From NCBI GenBank assembly GCA_921293015.1, contig OV121081.1:53655877-53719876 (forward strand): a DNA stretch of 64,000 bases, written 5' to 3'. The notes under the pieces are model-generated. The model worked only from the letters and a program-made list of their open reading frames with translations, was not told the DNA's origin and did not search any database. The stretch comes from Phorcus lineatus (lineage: Eukaryota > Mollusca > Gastropoda > Trochida > Trochidae). This document shows, piece after piece, positions 1-15,200 of the stretch (its first letter is position 1; each line of letters begins with the position of its first letter). The position numbers and the translations under genes were made by a program.

Positions 1-132
1 GACCCAATATGGCCAGTAAAGGTGAAAAGAAAATTGCCTCGGACCCCTCAAGGAACAACACTGTTTTATATAGATATATATATATAGAGTATAGCAATCA
101 TGTAGGTATACAAAGACATGTGGAGCACCTAC

Positions 133-225
133 CCCTCTGTTGGTGGTGGGGTGCCTGACCCTCATCTCGGGCTCCCTGTGGGGGGACGGGCCAGTGTCAG
201 GCGCACTCAGCGACACTGGTGTCGA
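133..225 (-). CDS. CSNK1G: CSNK1G coding exon 8 (post-kinase linker)
   Basis: A 93-bp exon, phase 0 at both ends. It codes for [20 protein letters not shown] followed by [11 protein letters not shown]. This aligns with the vertebrate linker beginning PTPVGAVQQDPAL. Acceptor CATAG and donor GTAGGT bound it. It is GC-rich compared with the surrounding intron. Confidence 0.85.
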
Positions 226-3200
226 CTATGAAGAAAGGGCAAGCATTCAAACGTAAACCAACACTTTGGCTAAAGCTCCTTAACAAGTCTATGTATGATC
301 TTTACTTATTAATAATTGCTTTACTTTCTTAATCGGACTACATTAAATTCATAGAATATATAAATAGATGAGTATTTGACAATCTGTGATGAGTTTGATA
401 AAAAAAACAAAGCAGCTTGACTGAAATCTGAAGGTAGAACGTGCATTATTTAAAAGCATGATACATGCAAATGAAAATATTCATAAGATTTAATAAGCAA
501 TTTAAAAATCGAGTTATCCAAGCAAATTTTCATTGCTGCTTTTTAAAAATAGAAAAAATAAGTAAGGTTGGTAAAAAGCATTTAAGAAAATCCTTCATAC
601 AATTGTCAAAGATATATCTAATATACTAATTAACTACAGCAAAAGATGCAAACTGTATTTAGAATGTTATTCAAATCATGAATATCAGGGTACAAAATTT
701 ACAAATATAATAATTAGATTACTCAAGACAGTATAGAAACAAAGCACTACTTCCTCATTACCATACCAAACCATTATCTAACTAACTGATCACTATCTTC
801 ATGAAGTTTCTCACATCAAATAATCTTCCTTTTAGTGAACATGCAATTCACATTTTAAACAAATCAGATCCAGGGCTGTTGACAATTTGTAGAAGCACAT
901 TAGCGACAGGTATATGAATATACAGTCTGCATAATCTGCTAAACTACAAAGATGAAAACGTGCTGCAAGATTACTTGAGATCTCACCACTTGGCGGCCGA
1001 CCCAGTCAAATTGCCAATCACAGTCATAGCTCATCTTGTCCATGAGATCTGTCAGTAGTTTTCGCAGGTAGTCGTAGTCGGGGGTCTCGAAGAAATCCAA
1101 CCGACGCACGTACCGCAGATACGTTGCTAGTTCATCTGAATAGACCACAAGTTTTCAACAAACATTTGCCAATAATTTAAGTAACCTAAAACTAGCTTAC
1201 CTTTTGCTTTATTTCATGCCCTCATCACTGAACATGACAATGATACTAAGTTATTCAACAGCAAAAGTTTCCAACAAACATTTGCCAAAAAACATAATAA
1301 CCTTAAGCTACTTATAATCTTACCACCTGAATATTTTTCATGCATTGATTACTGATTCATGAGTATGAAATACCAACAGGTCATCTGATATTGACCAAGG
1401 TGAGATCTATACTTGAAACTAGTGCATATCACATTTGATTTTAATGAGATCGACTGTCACTTGCAAATGTAAAACTTCAAGAAGTAAAGCACTCGGGAAT
1501 GGTCAAGTAATGACTAACTTTATAGGAAGATTTTGTGTTGTCACTTCAAAAGTCAATTCTGATATATATCACTGTTTATTTCTTTGAACTGTCATTGTTG
1601 CTTTAATCTGTTGAAATTACCTGGGAAATTTTCACACAAAACTTCAATAGGCGTAGCTCGTTTTGTGTCACCAATCTTCTGATACCTCTCTTTTAATGTG
1701 TCAGCTTTCAGTCCTTGCCATGGCAGACTGCCTCTCAAGAAGTACATGAACATGTGACCTAAAGCTTCTAAATCATCCCGCCGACTTTGCTCTGAAACAA
1801 TAAAGAAACTCACTTATAACCATTATTTTGTAAAACAAATTTCATCACGACTTGAGTTTACAGAGACATCTTGTGGAGCTTCTTTATCACCTTAACAGAA
1901 AACATAACTTTAATGTATCACAATATTAATTATATAATTGCATTCAGGAATTATCATAATAAGCTACTTACAAGTAGTAAGTAGCTGATATATTATGGAT
2001 AAAACAAGTTAGATCATATGACAGTACCAGATATACAGTTAAAGTGTTAACAGAAGACAGTCCATGGTATGAAAGAAGACAGTCCATGGTATGAAAGACT
2101 ATCAGGCTAGTGAAATCTTTTTGTTACTGGTTCAAAAGTCAACAACAAATATCAGAACAACTGCATGAAGGTGTAAATGAATGGCAAGCAGGAATGGCTT
2201 TGGGCTGGTACATTCAAATAGACATGTGAAATATTAAAGCTTTGCAAAAATCACTTAAATGGTGTAAATAGTAATATACTTAAAACCATCTACAAATGCT
2301 TCATCAAAACTGGCAATATAGTATGATAACAGGTAACCTTAAAATAGGATGATTTGAAGGAAAAGTATTATTAGTGTAGTTTGTGCAAATATGTAAATGG
2401 CTGTAACACTTTCTTAATTCCTTATGTACACGTCTTCAAACATTACCTTTTATACTGAACAAAGTAAGAACAGGATATTGGAACTTTATGATTGACCTTT
2501 TATCAGTTTGAAATCGAATTCAAGATCATTATCCAAAATTTCAAATTTTCATATATATATATATCTTTTAACTATTTTTGTCCAGTATAAATGGCTTTTT
2601 AAAGAGATAAAGATCTCACCTTTGCCTAGATGTGTGTTTATACTCATATATCTGGCGGTTCCTGTGAGACTCTTGTGTTCCCTGTAAGGTATATGCTTGT
2701 GGGTCTCAGGGTCTATGTACTCTTTGGCCAGACCGAAGTCTATGATGTGAATGATATGCTGTTTTTTGGTCGATTGTCTTCCGATCAGAAAGTTTTCTGG
2801 TTTAACATCTCGATAAATAAGGTGTTTTGAATGGACGTATTCCATTCGTGATATCTGTGAAACAGAAACAAAGATTTTCACATACATAAGTATATGAAAC
2901 ATCAGAAAAGCAGTATCTTCCCATAAGTTTCAAAATTGTTTTAACTAATTGCACTTAAATATATTGAAAACTTGAGCTATTATTCATCAAAAGATGAAAA
3001 GCTGGAAAAGATAAAGGAAATTACAGTTTAATTTGCTGCTGAAGCCACAACCAAATTCAAATCAATAAACACTAAAGGCTAAAATTTGAGTGGTGATATT
3101 TAACATTTAGAGATGTGTCTTACCAACTGAATTGCTATCATTAGCACAGTTTTGAGTGAAAACTTGCGATCACACAAGTCGAACAGATCTTCTAGACTGG

Positions 3201-6200
3201 GTCCCAGCAACTCCAAGACAAGGGCATTGTACTTGCCACATGGGCCGAAGTAGTACACCTGAGGAACTCCATCTGCAACACAAACAACCACTCTATTTAG
3301 TGATGAGTGTCTGGTGTCTAGTCTCTTGTTGGAAATGTAGTCTGAGATGAGTCTGAGCGTAGAGATGACATAAGTGCAATGATACATCAGTCTTGTTTTA
3401 TGAAACTAGTTTCAATACTTAGCCCATGACACCATGCATATATATATATGTTAATATCAAAGGGAGGTCACTCTGTTCTTGTTTCGTTTCATTCACCTTT
3501 TTGTTGCAAAGAAAAGTGAAATGAATAATCTGTTGTTAGATCGCCTAGATTATAGAGTAGAGATTAGTAGAATCCAGCATTATTAAAAGTGAAGGGTATT
3601 TAATTCATTGGATGTGTATTGTAAATCCAAGTAATTTTGTGTTTAGTTTTTAATCAGCTATTTGTAAAATGTTGTATCCTATCTGTGTATCTTTGCTGTC
3701 ACATTAAGATATGTCAATATTTCTATACACCAATTGACATCACTTACTGATATTAATAGTTTGCAACATCAAGGTTAGCGAATTGTGGTGTAACCTTGGA
3801 GAATGGCTGGAATTAATACTGTACTGCACAAACTAACAAATAGAGCATTGCAACTCAACAGTGTATCACAAAGCTCAACCCCTGATAGGTTTTGTACTCT
3901 GGGAGTCTTCATTCAAAGATGAAATCACTAATCAATGTCCCTTAAAATTACTGTCAACCTTATCATAGCACATATTGTTACAGGCCATAGAAACTGGGAA
4001 TGTGACAGAAACTTGATATGACAGCTCTAATCTGGTGTCCGATAAGGAAATCAAATCAACTTGTCATTGAGGGCATGTTGTCTCTTGTTTAACAGGAACT
4101 AGATTGGTCTGAGTTCAGCTAAACATGTTAAGTATAAAAGTGATCCTAACAAAAAAGCATATTTGCATCAATGTCCATGCAGCCTAGAAGATTATTAATA
4201 TCATTATCCTTGTACTACCCTATTCATGTTTCAGTAGTGCAAAGCAAAATGCTTATTTTAACAAATAAATATTTTTCACATATTTTGGGTTTCATGAAAA
4301 AGTGATCATCTTATTAATTTTTTAACTTTATCTTCAGTAAATAATAATAGCTTTGTGAACATCAAACAATGAACCCTTTCTTTACAAATAACTCTTGAAA
4401 TAACAGATGAAAAACAAATATTTTTCTCATATAAATTATCTGTTTCATCAGTGGCAAAGTTTCTCTTTCAGAATTAAATTTAATGCAATCTTAGGAGATA
4501 AAATAAGGAAACCGATAAAAGAATTTACTTCACAAATAATACTTGCAGTAGGCCCCAAACAAAAGAAATTGTGGACATTAACTGCAATGTGAAGGCCATG
4601 ATTACGTAATCTGATTTAGTGGTAATGTATGATATTTAGGCTGAGTTCGACAGTGTTTTTGTGTCTAATTCTCTGCAGACGAGGGCAGCTCCGGCTCGTC
4701 AGTGGCTGATCATCTGAGATATGTCAACACAGATTGAACAGGAGTCTGAGGGAACTAGCCCGCTCCCTCTCTCCTCCGAGTGCCGACTCTTTGTTCAACT
4801 GCAAACACGTCTCATACATTGTTGAACCAACAGAAACTGCAGGTGAAGGCAAAGTAAAACCAAGAGTCTTAGTCTCTGGCCAAGTCAAATTTGCCAAGGT
4901 TTTTTCTTCCTGCATCCCTGTGCTCTTGATATGAGAGCTATGTATAAACATGAATTGTGGGAGGAAATATTGGTGTTTGTTCAATGAAGGACAAACAAAG
5001 TGAAAAATGCTGAACTGTGTTGATCAACATATCATGTAACAGCAATGGCATGCTTCCACTAAGCACACTAAGATCATCGACTGAACTTCTGATGTAATAA
5101 CATACAAGTTGATTCTGGGGCAAAAGAGAACCTCTCATATTGACATGAGAATTTAATGTCTTTACTTTAAGGCTGACGTCAACTGAGGTTGTATGAAAAT
5201 ATTTACGTGATTCCAAATTAATCAAATCCATAACTATTGATAGTAGAATTATGCATGAATCAATATTCTCAAAGTTGCAACAGCAGCTTTTACCACAGAT
5301 TAGATTAGAGTAGATTGTAAAGTACAAATGTTTTCTAAAAAATCGTAATTGCCGTTGGTGAAAATGTCCCCGGCAAAGAGAAGATTCATACTAGTCTTCT
5401 ACTTCCAGGCTTGACAGCTCAATCAATACAATGTATCATTGATGTACTTCCACGTTTTGTTAGTGAAAAGTGCATTAAGGTTTTAAGTTCTGCCTATAGA
5501 TTGTGATGATGACTCTCCTGGTTCAATATACCATTCTAGCCATTTAAATGCAGAAATTATGACCATGTAAGTACTAAACTCCGCTTCAGCTTGTTGGCCA
5601 ATATGTTGTGAGACAGACAGATCTAATTAATCTGCGATCAAGAAACCTTCTGTAGCAAAGGAATTACTTCCATTTCGCTGCTCACTTATCTATTTCAAGT
5701 CCATTCCCTCATGAATACAGATACAATGTAAGAAACAAGTAATTTGAAATCGGTCTGCCATTATGTTAAGAGCTGCAATAAGAAAATTATAAAGATGGCT
5801 AAAGTTGCATGCAAGAGCTTTATTGGATTTGACCAACAAGGGGGATATATATGAAAGTGCAAAGACAATTCGTCTTAGAGAATTGAGCATCTAAAGAGTT
5901 AATTCTGATTCCAGTTTATTTCATCTTCTGGTATGCTCTACTAGGCTTGAAGCGAGTTTTAGACAATCAATACTTGGTAAGAAACCGTTTTAACAGGAGA
6001 GACAGTCATAAAGACAGGAAACCTATGGTCACTATTTCATCTTCAGCTGCTCCATTGGGAAACATTTGTCTGATCAGCGGAAAGAAGTTGCAAGCCATGA
6101 ACTGTAACTAGTATAACTGTTACATGAAAAGGTCTTCCAAATTTAGGAAAGTTGTCTGACTGAAGTCTCATAATTGAAATAATGCGAGTAGAAGCACTAA

Positions 6201-9200
6201 TTACAGAATATAGGTTGATTTGATTTACTTTGAGATCCTTTGATTAATATTGCCATTAGAGCTGTGATGATAAATCGTAGTATGAAGAATCATGATACTT
6301 AATCTGACTATATACGTATAATGATACGCTTTCTGTATTGTGATATGTATCGTTGACTTTAAAAAATTTTTATTTTTCCTAAAAATCAAGGGTCTTGTCA
6401 GAAGTTATACTTTTAAAATAGAAATCCATGAAAATAATGTGTTTCGTATCCTAATGAGATATCATGTTACCTAATGCATTAACGTAATGATTAATGACAC
6501 GCACATGACGTCATGTCTTTGAGGGTACAGACTCTTGTTAGAGTTGGCTCATAGTCAATATTTCATCCTGCTTTGAAAATACTATGATGATGTCCAATTA
6601 TAAGTAACTCTTTTTTGATAAAAATCGAGTTTATCTCATCTCGTACTGCACAAAATTGCATACAACAAGAAATATGTACACATTAACATATATAATATAA
6701 ACATTCTACCTCATTTGAAGAAATAAACTTGTAGTTGTCAAGAAAAGACAAATATACCCTATCATTATCTGTAATTTGAAGACTGATATGCAACTATAAG
6801 TTATTACCCCCTGTGGTCTGTTTCACAGTAAATGGGCTGGATATTGCACTCCCTCCTGGATTCCGCGGAGGAATATTAAACATTCTGCGGCAGATTTAAG
6901 TCAATTCTGCACCCAATTTTACCAAATTCTGCAACTTAAAACACTACAAAAGAAGCCTAAAAGATATAATACATCATTTTCTACACAATTCTTACACTTC
7001 TTTTTGAGCTGGGTGATATTGAATTGCTGTCAAAGGAAAAACTTGTGAATGTAACATCTTGAGTTGTGAAAAATATACTCTGTAACCAGTATTTTAGTTC
7101 GTTTTTGTGTAACCATACATAATTTTTCCATGTATTTGTTTGTTTAAAAAAAAAATAATTTCAACTTACAAAATGAGTTAATTCTGCGGCAGAAAATGAT
7201 GAATTCTGCAGACATTCTGCATAAAAATAACTTTACCGCGGACAATACCATTTTCTGCATTGGAAGCCTATTTCCGCGATTTTTCTGCAACCACTGAATT
7301 GCAGAATCCAGAGGGGACTGATATTGTAACCAATTTTGTAATGCCAATTTATCATCCAAGACTGTGTTCCAGCCTGTATTGATAACTTGATATCAGAACT
7401 CAGAAGACACACAGAGATTCTCCATATAGCAAAATAAACAGTTTGTATTGGCGAAATATTGCAATATACTGACTCAACTCTACCTCATAAGTAATATGCT
7501 TTTACGTTTACGAATGTATCAATTAGGATTTCAAACTATCACCATGGTAATTCTGTGAGTAAAGAATTACAACTTCCAGAACAAGCATTATGTAAGAGCA
7601 AGTATTAGGCAAGTATATAACATTAATATAGAGTCTAATGTACAGCAGCTTAGTTCGAGTGGACTAATACTGCGGCAGATGTCAGCAATGTTGTAGATAA
7701 GGAAGATCTGTAGCATTCTACATTCTGACACTGTTACCAGTAGGAAGTAAATCAATAAGGGATATTATAAAGGTCTTGATTGACCACAGAGATAATTGAC
7801 AATAAGGCTGGCGACTCACGAAGCAATGGCAGACAGACAGCAGTGCTCTCTGTGTAGATCACCAAGTTGGACTACCAGCACTTTTCATTGATTGAATGGC
7901 GTCAGTGTCAACATCAATCCAATTTTTTTATCAAGAATAACATGATGAGATAATTGAAGGGAGTAACAACCGCGAGGCTCAAGGGCCTAGGCAAGTTAAA
8001 CACCTGGGCCTCTCCTTAGTGCAATGTTAAAGAATAGGAGTTAAAGTTGCTTTGTGAAAGTACCACCAGGAGCTTAGGGAACTGATAAACAAAATCTTTG
8101 ATTGGCTGGTTTGACTCTAATTTAATATCATTGAAATCAAATCATTGATTCATTCCCTTGTCTTATATTTGGTTGTTCATTGTCCCTCATCTATGATCTG
8201 ACGGAATCATAGATATCTGTGTCCACATGACCTTAGAAGAGGAAATTACCCTGAAATGACAGCCAATCAGTTGGTAGGGCCGACCATTACTTCACCAATC
8301 TGTTTTCAGCTCTCTTGAGCACTTTAGTCTATCAGTAAAGATGTCTATCTCTGTATTTTTATCAATATTAATTCATATCAGCAAAGCATGCATATGTTTT
8401 GGGTATCATGTACTCCATGTCAAATCACTTTTCTTCTCTGGAACAATGGGCCCCTATACCTAAGAGATATCAACACAAGACAATCTTTCAAATCAGCCCA
8501 TAAGACATTTTTGTTCAGACAATCTCTCCCATAAACTTCTCTTCTTTTTAAGCACTGTTGTGCAATCATTGATTGGATAATAAGGCACTATAGAACTTCA
8601 TCATCATCATTATTATTATTCCTATGCAGATAAGCAATAGAGGGCTACACATTACTCAGAAAAGTGACTGATGTGTTACTTTCATAAATTTGAAAGCACG
8701 ATAGTGATAGGTGATAACATAACTTACTGTCGACATGGACCCCTATGGGATTCGGTCAAATCATAGATGAGTGACAAGTAAAAAAACCCCATAAGACTAG
8801 GTAGTGATTTGATTTTAATCAGATTGGAAGCTCCTGCTAACAAACTTTTCAATTTCCAAGCACTCAGAGAGTTCCCTTCAAATTTATCATAAGGTTACCA
8901 ATATAAGATCTGCAAATGAAATCTAGAAAACAATACCAGCATAAAATATTCAAATGATACTGAAAACTTGTTTCGATTCATGTAGCACAAATGTCAAATG
9001 ATGTACCTAAGGTCAAAAGCTAAACTTGTTTTTCCCTCTAGATACAAGAAGAAAATCAATATCCTATTATATACAAAGTGAACTGGCTACCTGATAGCAT
9101 TAGAGGAACCTACGGTAATAGAGGAGTTCATGCTCATAATTAACAACAGATACATTACTCTTGTCGAGACACACACCTCTTTGATTTCAGTAATACACTC

Positions 9201-12200
9201 AACTTCCTTAATTTGATTTAGAAGGTCAAATTAACAAAACAAATACCATTTTCAAACCTTGTTAAACCAATTTTACAATAACATCAGCCCATACCAAATG
9301 TGTTGTGTATTTTAAGTAAATATTTCTCAATCTAAAAATAGCTCTGATGAAAGTTAAACAGGTTTGCTACACAGGCTATTTTTCTAACCACTATAGATGC
9401 TATAAAGGTTTTTAAAAAAAGATATGTCCCTATAATACTACAATTTCAATTTTATAATGTGTCAAATAAATGATAAATGCCAAGCAGGTATTATTTTCCG
9501 TTTAATCAATTTTATAACATATTACCTTATAAATATATATGTATTTATAACATTTTGGGACTATGTATAAATCTATTTAAGGGTTAAGAACCTATGCCTG
9601 TTATTCCACAACAAATTTTCATATTATTTCATCCTACCCTTAAAGAAAGCGAATGGGGGAACCTGTTTAAATGATGATGATGTGAAACAGGCCTGTGGTA
9701 TCAAGGTGACAAGTGTGATCAAACAGGGATGCCAAACATCCTTGCTTGCTAGTGTTACATACAGGCTAGCTCCATCTAGATCTCCACAAGCAGACAATGG
9801 AACTAGTTACACAGACTGGTCCCAGTGGTGCTTTCTTCATACTGTCACTCTCCCTGTGATATAGAGCTATATATACTAGTGGGTAATATCATCCACAGTC
9901 TGCAGTTCTTAACATTTTACCCTAACCAAAACATACATGGAGAAGCAAGTCCAGACTTTGGATGAACACTGCTGTTTCCAGGAGGCTCCTTTAAACAATT
10001 TAATGAAAGTGTCATTTTTTAAAACATTTTTTTCCAGACACTTTGGGTCAGTCAAAACAGTTGGTAGCGAGCCCTGTAGACAGTTCTTCAATATCAGTTT
10101 TTTAAGGATTCAATAAACATTACAAAATGAATGGACTGGTGAACACTAAAGACACACTTTGAGAGTATTTGGAATCACATTTGCTAAACTCAATGTTATC
10201 ATTTTATCAAGAACTGACAGTTGCTGAAAAGCATCATATTGACGCAAATAAGTTCAGCACACTACTGAAGTGTTTAACCATATTTAAAGGCACAATCATT
10301 ATCTAAACCAATGACTGTTCTCAATTAGTCAAACATAATTTTCAAAACTTATCTAAAGGAAAGCGATGAAATTTGAATTGATGATGTTTGAAAGAATATA
10401 TTAACTGGCATTTATGTAATTGGTAAATTTGATTTCAGCTTTAGTATGTACATAAGGACGTTCTTTGATTTTCACAGAAAACTCTTAATTGCCATGTAAT
10501 TGGCAATTTTTGACAAATATTTATTTTGAATGGAAATCATCATAATTGGTATTTTGACAGGTTTGAAAGCCAAATAAATTAAAACTAAAGGATTAAAGTG
10601 CTTCCTGTTCATAACTGAATTGCTATATAAAATATATAAAATCTATTGAATTTATATATACACAGCATTTATTTAATAAAAAGGCATCTGTATGAGAGAA
10701 AAAGACATAACAATGCTACAACTACAGAAAGTGTGTGTGTGACAGGCATAACACATAAAGAGAATACACCTCTATCCACTGAAATAATTCCCAGCTGTTG
10801 TGTGAAATAACCAATGTAAGCTAAAGGTAAGATGTATTTCCAAAGATCATTAGATGACAGTGTAGAAGATCAGAAGCGAAGGACGGAGGAAGATTTGTCT
10901 ACCAACGAGCTACCTTAGATCAATACCTCGACTGTTTCGAGGCTATGGACAAAGGCAAGGTATGCAAAGTAAGAAAAGGCATTTTGCTTCAATGAACAAG
11001 AAATTGCATCGTGGTTTAATGTCTGCTTCACCCTTGTAGGATAAGCAACTGAAAGGTTATGACATATAACCTGAGAGGTAATCTATTCTCTATTGTTTCT
11101 GGATAAGCTATCCTCATATAAATGATCTTGAGCGTCATTGCATCTCAGGTATGACATCTTCAATACAAAGCTAAAGTGAGAACAGTTCACCTACCCTTGT
11201 AAGTAGTTTGATTGCTGTCACATAGAATTTGGTAATTTGAAAACATAATATGTGGTTTAATGTCTGCTTCACCCTTGTAGGATAAGCAACTGAAAGGTTA
11301 TGACATATAACCTGAGAGGTAATCTATTCTCTATTGTTTCTGGATAAGCTATCCTCATATAAATGATCTTGAGCGTCATTGCATCTCAGGTATGACATCT
11401 TCAATACAAAGCTAAAGTGAGAACAGTTCACCTACCCTTGTAAGTAGTTTGATTGCTGTCACATAGAATTTGGTAATTTGAAAACATAATATGTAGTTGG
11501 CCCCTTCAATCAAGGTGACCATTTTCAAACATCAAAAATGATTTACAAAAAACATTAAAATTAGCATCCATATCAATTTGTAGTAATGAACTCAAGTTTT
11601 AAAGTTACACTCCAGCAATGAAATAATGTCAGGGAATTTTGGCTGTTGGTTAATATTTCACACCCTGAAGTTAAAACCTCTAAAAGGCACAACACAGAAA
11701 AAACTTTTGAAGCACAGACATGTGGAACATGATATACCCCCGACTCTGTGATAGCGTGGTTATAATAATGCTGCATAACGATCAGGGACAATGAAATAAC
11801 ATATCCTAAGAAAGTCAAAGGGAACAATTTTCATTGGAAATGCAACAAACACAATATATTACAGAAATTTACATCAGAAAACTGTATTGATATTCTTAAC
11901 AACTTTTACACCAAACTCTTCTTATTCATGTTGAATAATGGTGAGGTTAAAACGCCACTATCAAGAGCATTTAACTTGTATCATAGCTGCTAGTATTGTT
12001 GCAGGGAGAAAGCCTGCAACATCATTGTGGCTATGCACTACGGCACCTTTTAATAAAGTGCAAAGATTAGACAAAATGAAGATCGTTAAAGTCGAGACTC
12101 AAAGCTTGGGACAGATTGCATGGAAACCAGCTCCAAGTCAATTTCTTAGAAAATATAAAAAATATCTACAGCAACAAAAGCCTTTGCATAGCTTTCAAAC

Positions 12201-15200
12201 ACTTTGTGTTGCATATACTGGGCTCAAAGTTATGCTGTGCTTGCATGTTTTAGATTGCAGAGCAGGTTGAAGGAAGCTTGTATGATTGTTGTCGGAGTGA
12301 TTGACAGGGAACATGGTGGCAGCATATGCATCCCCTGTAGTGGTGTTATCTGAACCATCTGTTCACAGGTCCTAGTGCTCCCTCCCTCCCTCTCTCCCAT
12401 CTGGCACCTGTTGCATGTCCTAACATGCAGCAACCTCACCTTCTCACCAGCATCGAACTACACTAGCTACCTTGTGTTCATACCATTCTTCACATACATA
12501 ATACACGTTGCTCATACTTATATATATATGCATACTTAAAATTTATTTTGAGTGTTTAAAGATTCATGTACACACTTGTCACCTTATGTTAGTTAACTCG
12601 ACAAATGGATGCTGTGTTAAGCAGTATTGATGTGGATACTTCGAAAATAATTTTTCTAAATGACTTTAAAAAATGCTATGCTCCAAAACAAAAATTAAGC
12701 TCTGATCCCAAAGAAACATTTTATTTTTTATTTAGCCTTTTTTTCATGCAAGATTAATTGACCAGTCGGACTAGAAACGTATCTTGCCTGTATGAAATGT
12801 GAATTGATAGATATAATATAAACGAGAAAAGAAGTGAAGAACAAGAACAAGAACCAGATGACATAATTTATGTGATAAATATTGATATGTTAGATCTTGT
12901 GAGGCTCATTAATACATATTTATCAAAATTAGACACCCTATCTGTCCAATAGTTTTGAGAGTTACTTAATTGCTGCAAAGACCATTTTTAAAGATAAACC
13001 TTATTGTGGAAAATTTTCCAGAATAAGTTAACTGATAACAAATGTTTGCTTAAATTGATGAAAAGCAAACTGAGTAAGATAGATATACAAGTCACGAAAT
13101 CAAAAGAAAACGACTCGTAAACAACAAATCCAAGTAAATTGTGACAAATCAAGGCTGCTTGTTAACGGTTACCATAGAAACCAACTAATACAAAAGGATA
13201 CATGTTGCAAACATAATAACAATTACTCGATGTCTTGATTCTTTCAATTCTTTTTCACAAAACTAACCAAATACAGAACTTAAAATAAAAACATCTATCG
13301 CAAAAAAATTAGACAAAGTAAAATTAAGGGAAAAAAAATGTTTTTAATTCAATGTGATTGAAACAAAAATTCTTTGTTGACATATATCAGAAATAGATAT
13401 GTCAGCGCAATGCTTCAAATTTTATATCAATAGTATCACGAAACTCAAACACATTTGGTTTATTTTAATTTTCAATTTATGAATTGCTCCTTAATGACGT
13501 AGAAGAAGTTCAAATTTATTTATGTGCTCTGGTCATTGAGATATCAATTAAAGAAGGCACATTAGAAAATATTAGAGCAAAATTTAAATGTAGGAAACTT
13601 ATTTCCAAGAGTTATGACTTTAAAATTTTAATGTATAAAAAAGTTATATTCAACACTAATGATGTCAGCACAGGAGTGTGAAAACTCTTCCCTGAATCCC
13701 TAAATCATGGACTTAGCTGTTTATCGCATCAAGTCACAGAACTTAGTCAAAGAATCAAGCAACTTTGGTAGTTTATCATTCAGCGAAAGAAATCACGTCA
13801 CTGACCTTCCATTGATATTTCAGGTCGGTCAAAGGTAAAATATTGTATGGCAATAACCTGGGACTGAGCACAAAGCATGACGTATCAATTTTCCAAAGGC
13901 ACTGAACCACCTTAAGAAAATACCAAATTTATAAACCGTGACAAAATATCTTCAACATTTCAATTTCATTTTGTTTTAAAAAAATAAAATGGGTTCAACT
14001 ATACTTAACTGAATCCAAGTCAGTGTACCGCTTGAAATAAAAGATATCAACTGATGAGCAATAGAGTAACTTGTTACAATAGCTCGCCTTACAATGTTAC
14101 ATCATACTGTAAAAAACACGGTAAATCGCCTTGCATATAAAATCATATCTAAGCATAAATTTGATGAATAATCAAACATAGATCGGTTTATCCTCACAGG
14201 ATGATATTGTCCTGGAGATAAAAACATATCCATATTTCACTTCCAGTGAATCATATATAAATCAGATATCACTTAGTGACTGATGAAGATGATTAAGATA
14301 ATATCAAATTATATGAGTTTTTAACTTACCGGGTACCTGTCATCTTAGTTAGTTGCATGTGATCCACAGTGATGCAGTGTTGCATCTAGAATTAAGTAAA
14401 TGTGGGCCAACTGGTCCATCACATTTCAAAAAGTGGGCCACCTTCTCAAACCAAATGGGCACACAATTTGACTAAAAAAGAACAAGTCATGTAACCGATA
14501 ACCCATCATGTAAACCATAGCTGAATATTGATCTAGGCCTAACACTCTAATGTTGGTTAAATAGTTTTTTCATCAAAACGTAACCAATCGTATTTTGAAA
14601 GCCATTTCTTTTGAAATTTATGTTCATATGACTGCTTCCTTTTTCTGTTAGAGTTTTTTTATTCAATAGCATATACACATTCCGTTTCAATGTCGCTATC
14701 CCTATCGCTTGATTCCGAAGGGTCATGATCGTCTGCATGCAAGTTTGACGACTGGGATTTTCAACAGAGACATCAGTTGTTTGTACTTGGTTATCAGTGT
14801 TTGTACTTGGACTACTTTCCTGTTGATTACAATTTCCCGACTCGCCAGAACTCTTTGAAAAGTAGTATGTTAACTTTCTTGCCTTTTTGGACATGTTGTT
14901 TTCATAAAGTGCATTCAACTTAGTTCGTATTGTAACCTTTTGACTTTAGAGCTTCGCCATATAGTCATGCCACGCTAATCACGAGATTTTACTGCTTATT
15001 TGGACCAATCAAATCGCTAGAAATATAGAATTGGTAAAGTCAGTTTCCAAAACGATTACTTCCGAGTGAATGACAACGAGTTTTCGGAGTGTTCTATAAT
15101 TAGATTTGAAAAACCAAGTTTCTTATTCAAGGTGCACACACGTATGTTTCAAATACTTCATTAAAAACATATTTGTTTGCGCTTAGAGATATTCAAATTG

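Noticed and set aside
11938-12270. 110-codon plus-strand frame in CSNK1G intron 3
   Set aside because: No domain or splice context; composition looks like chance.
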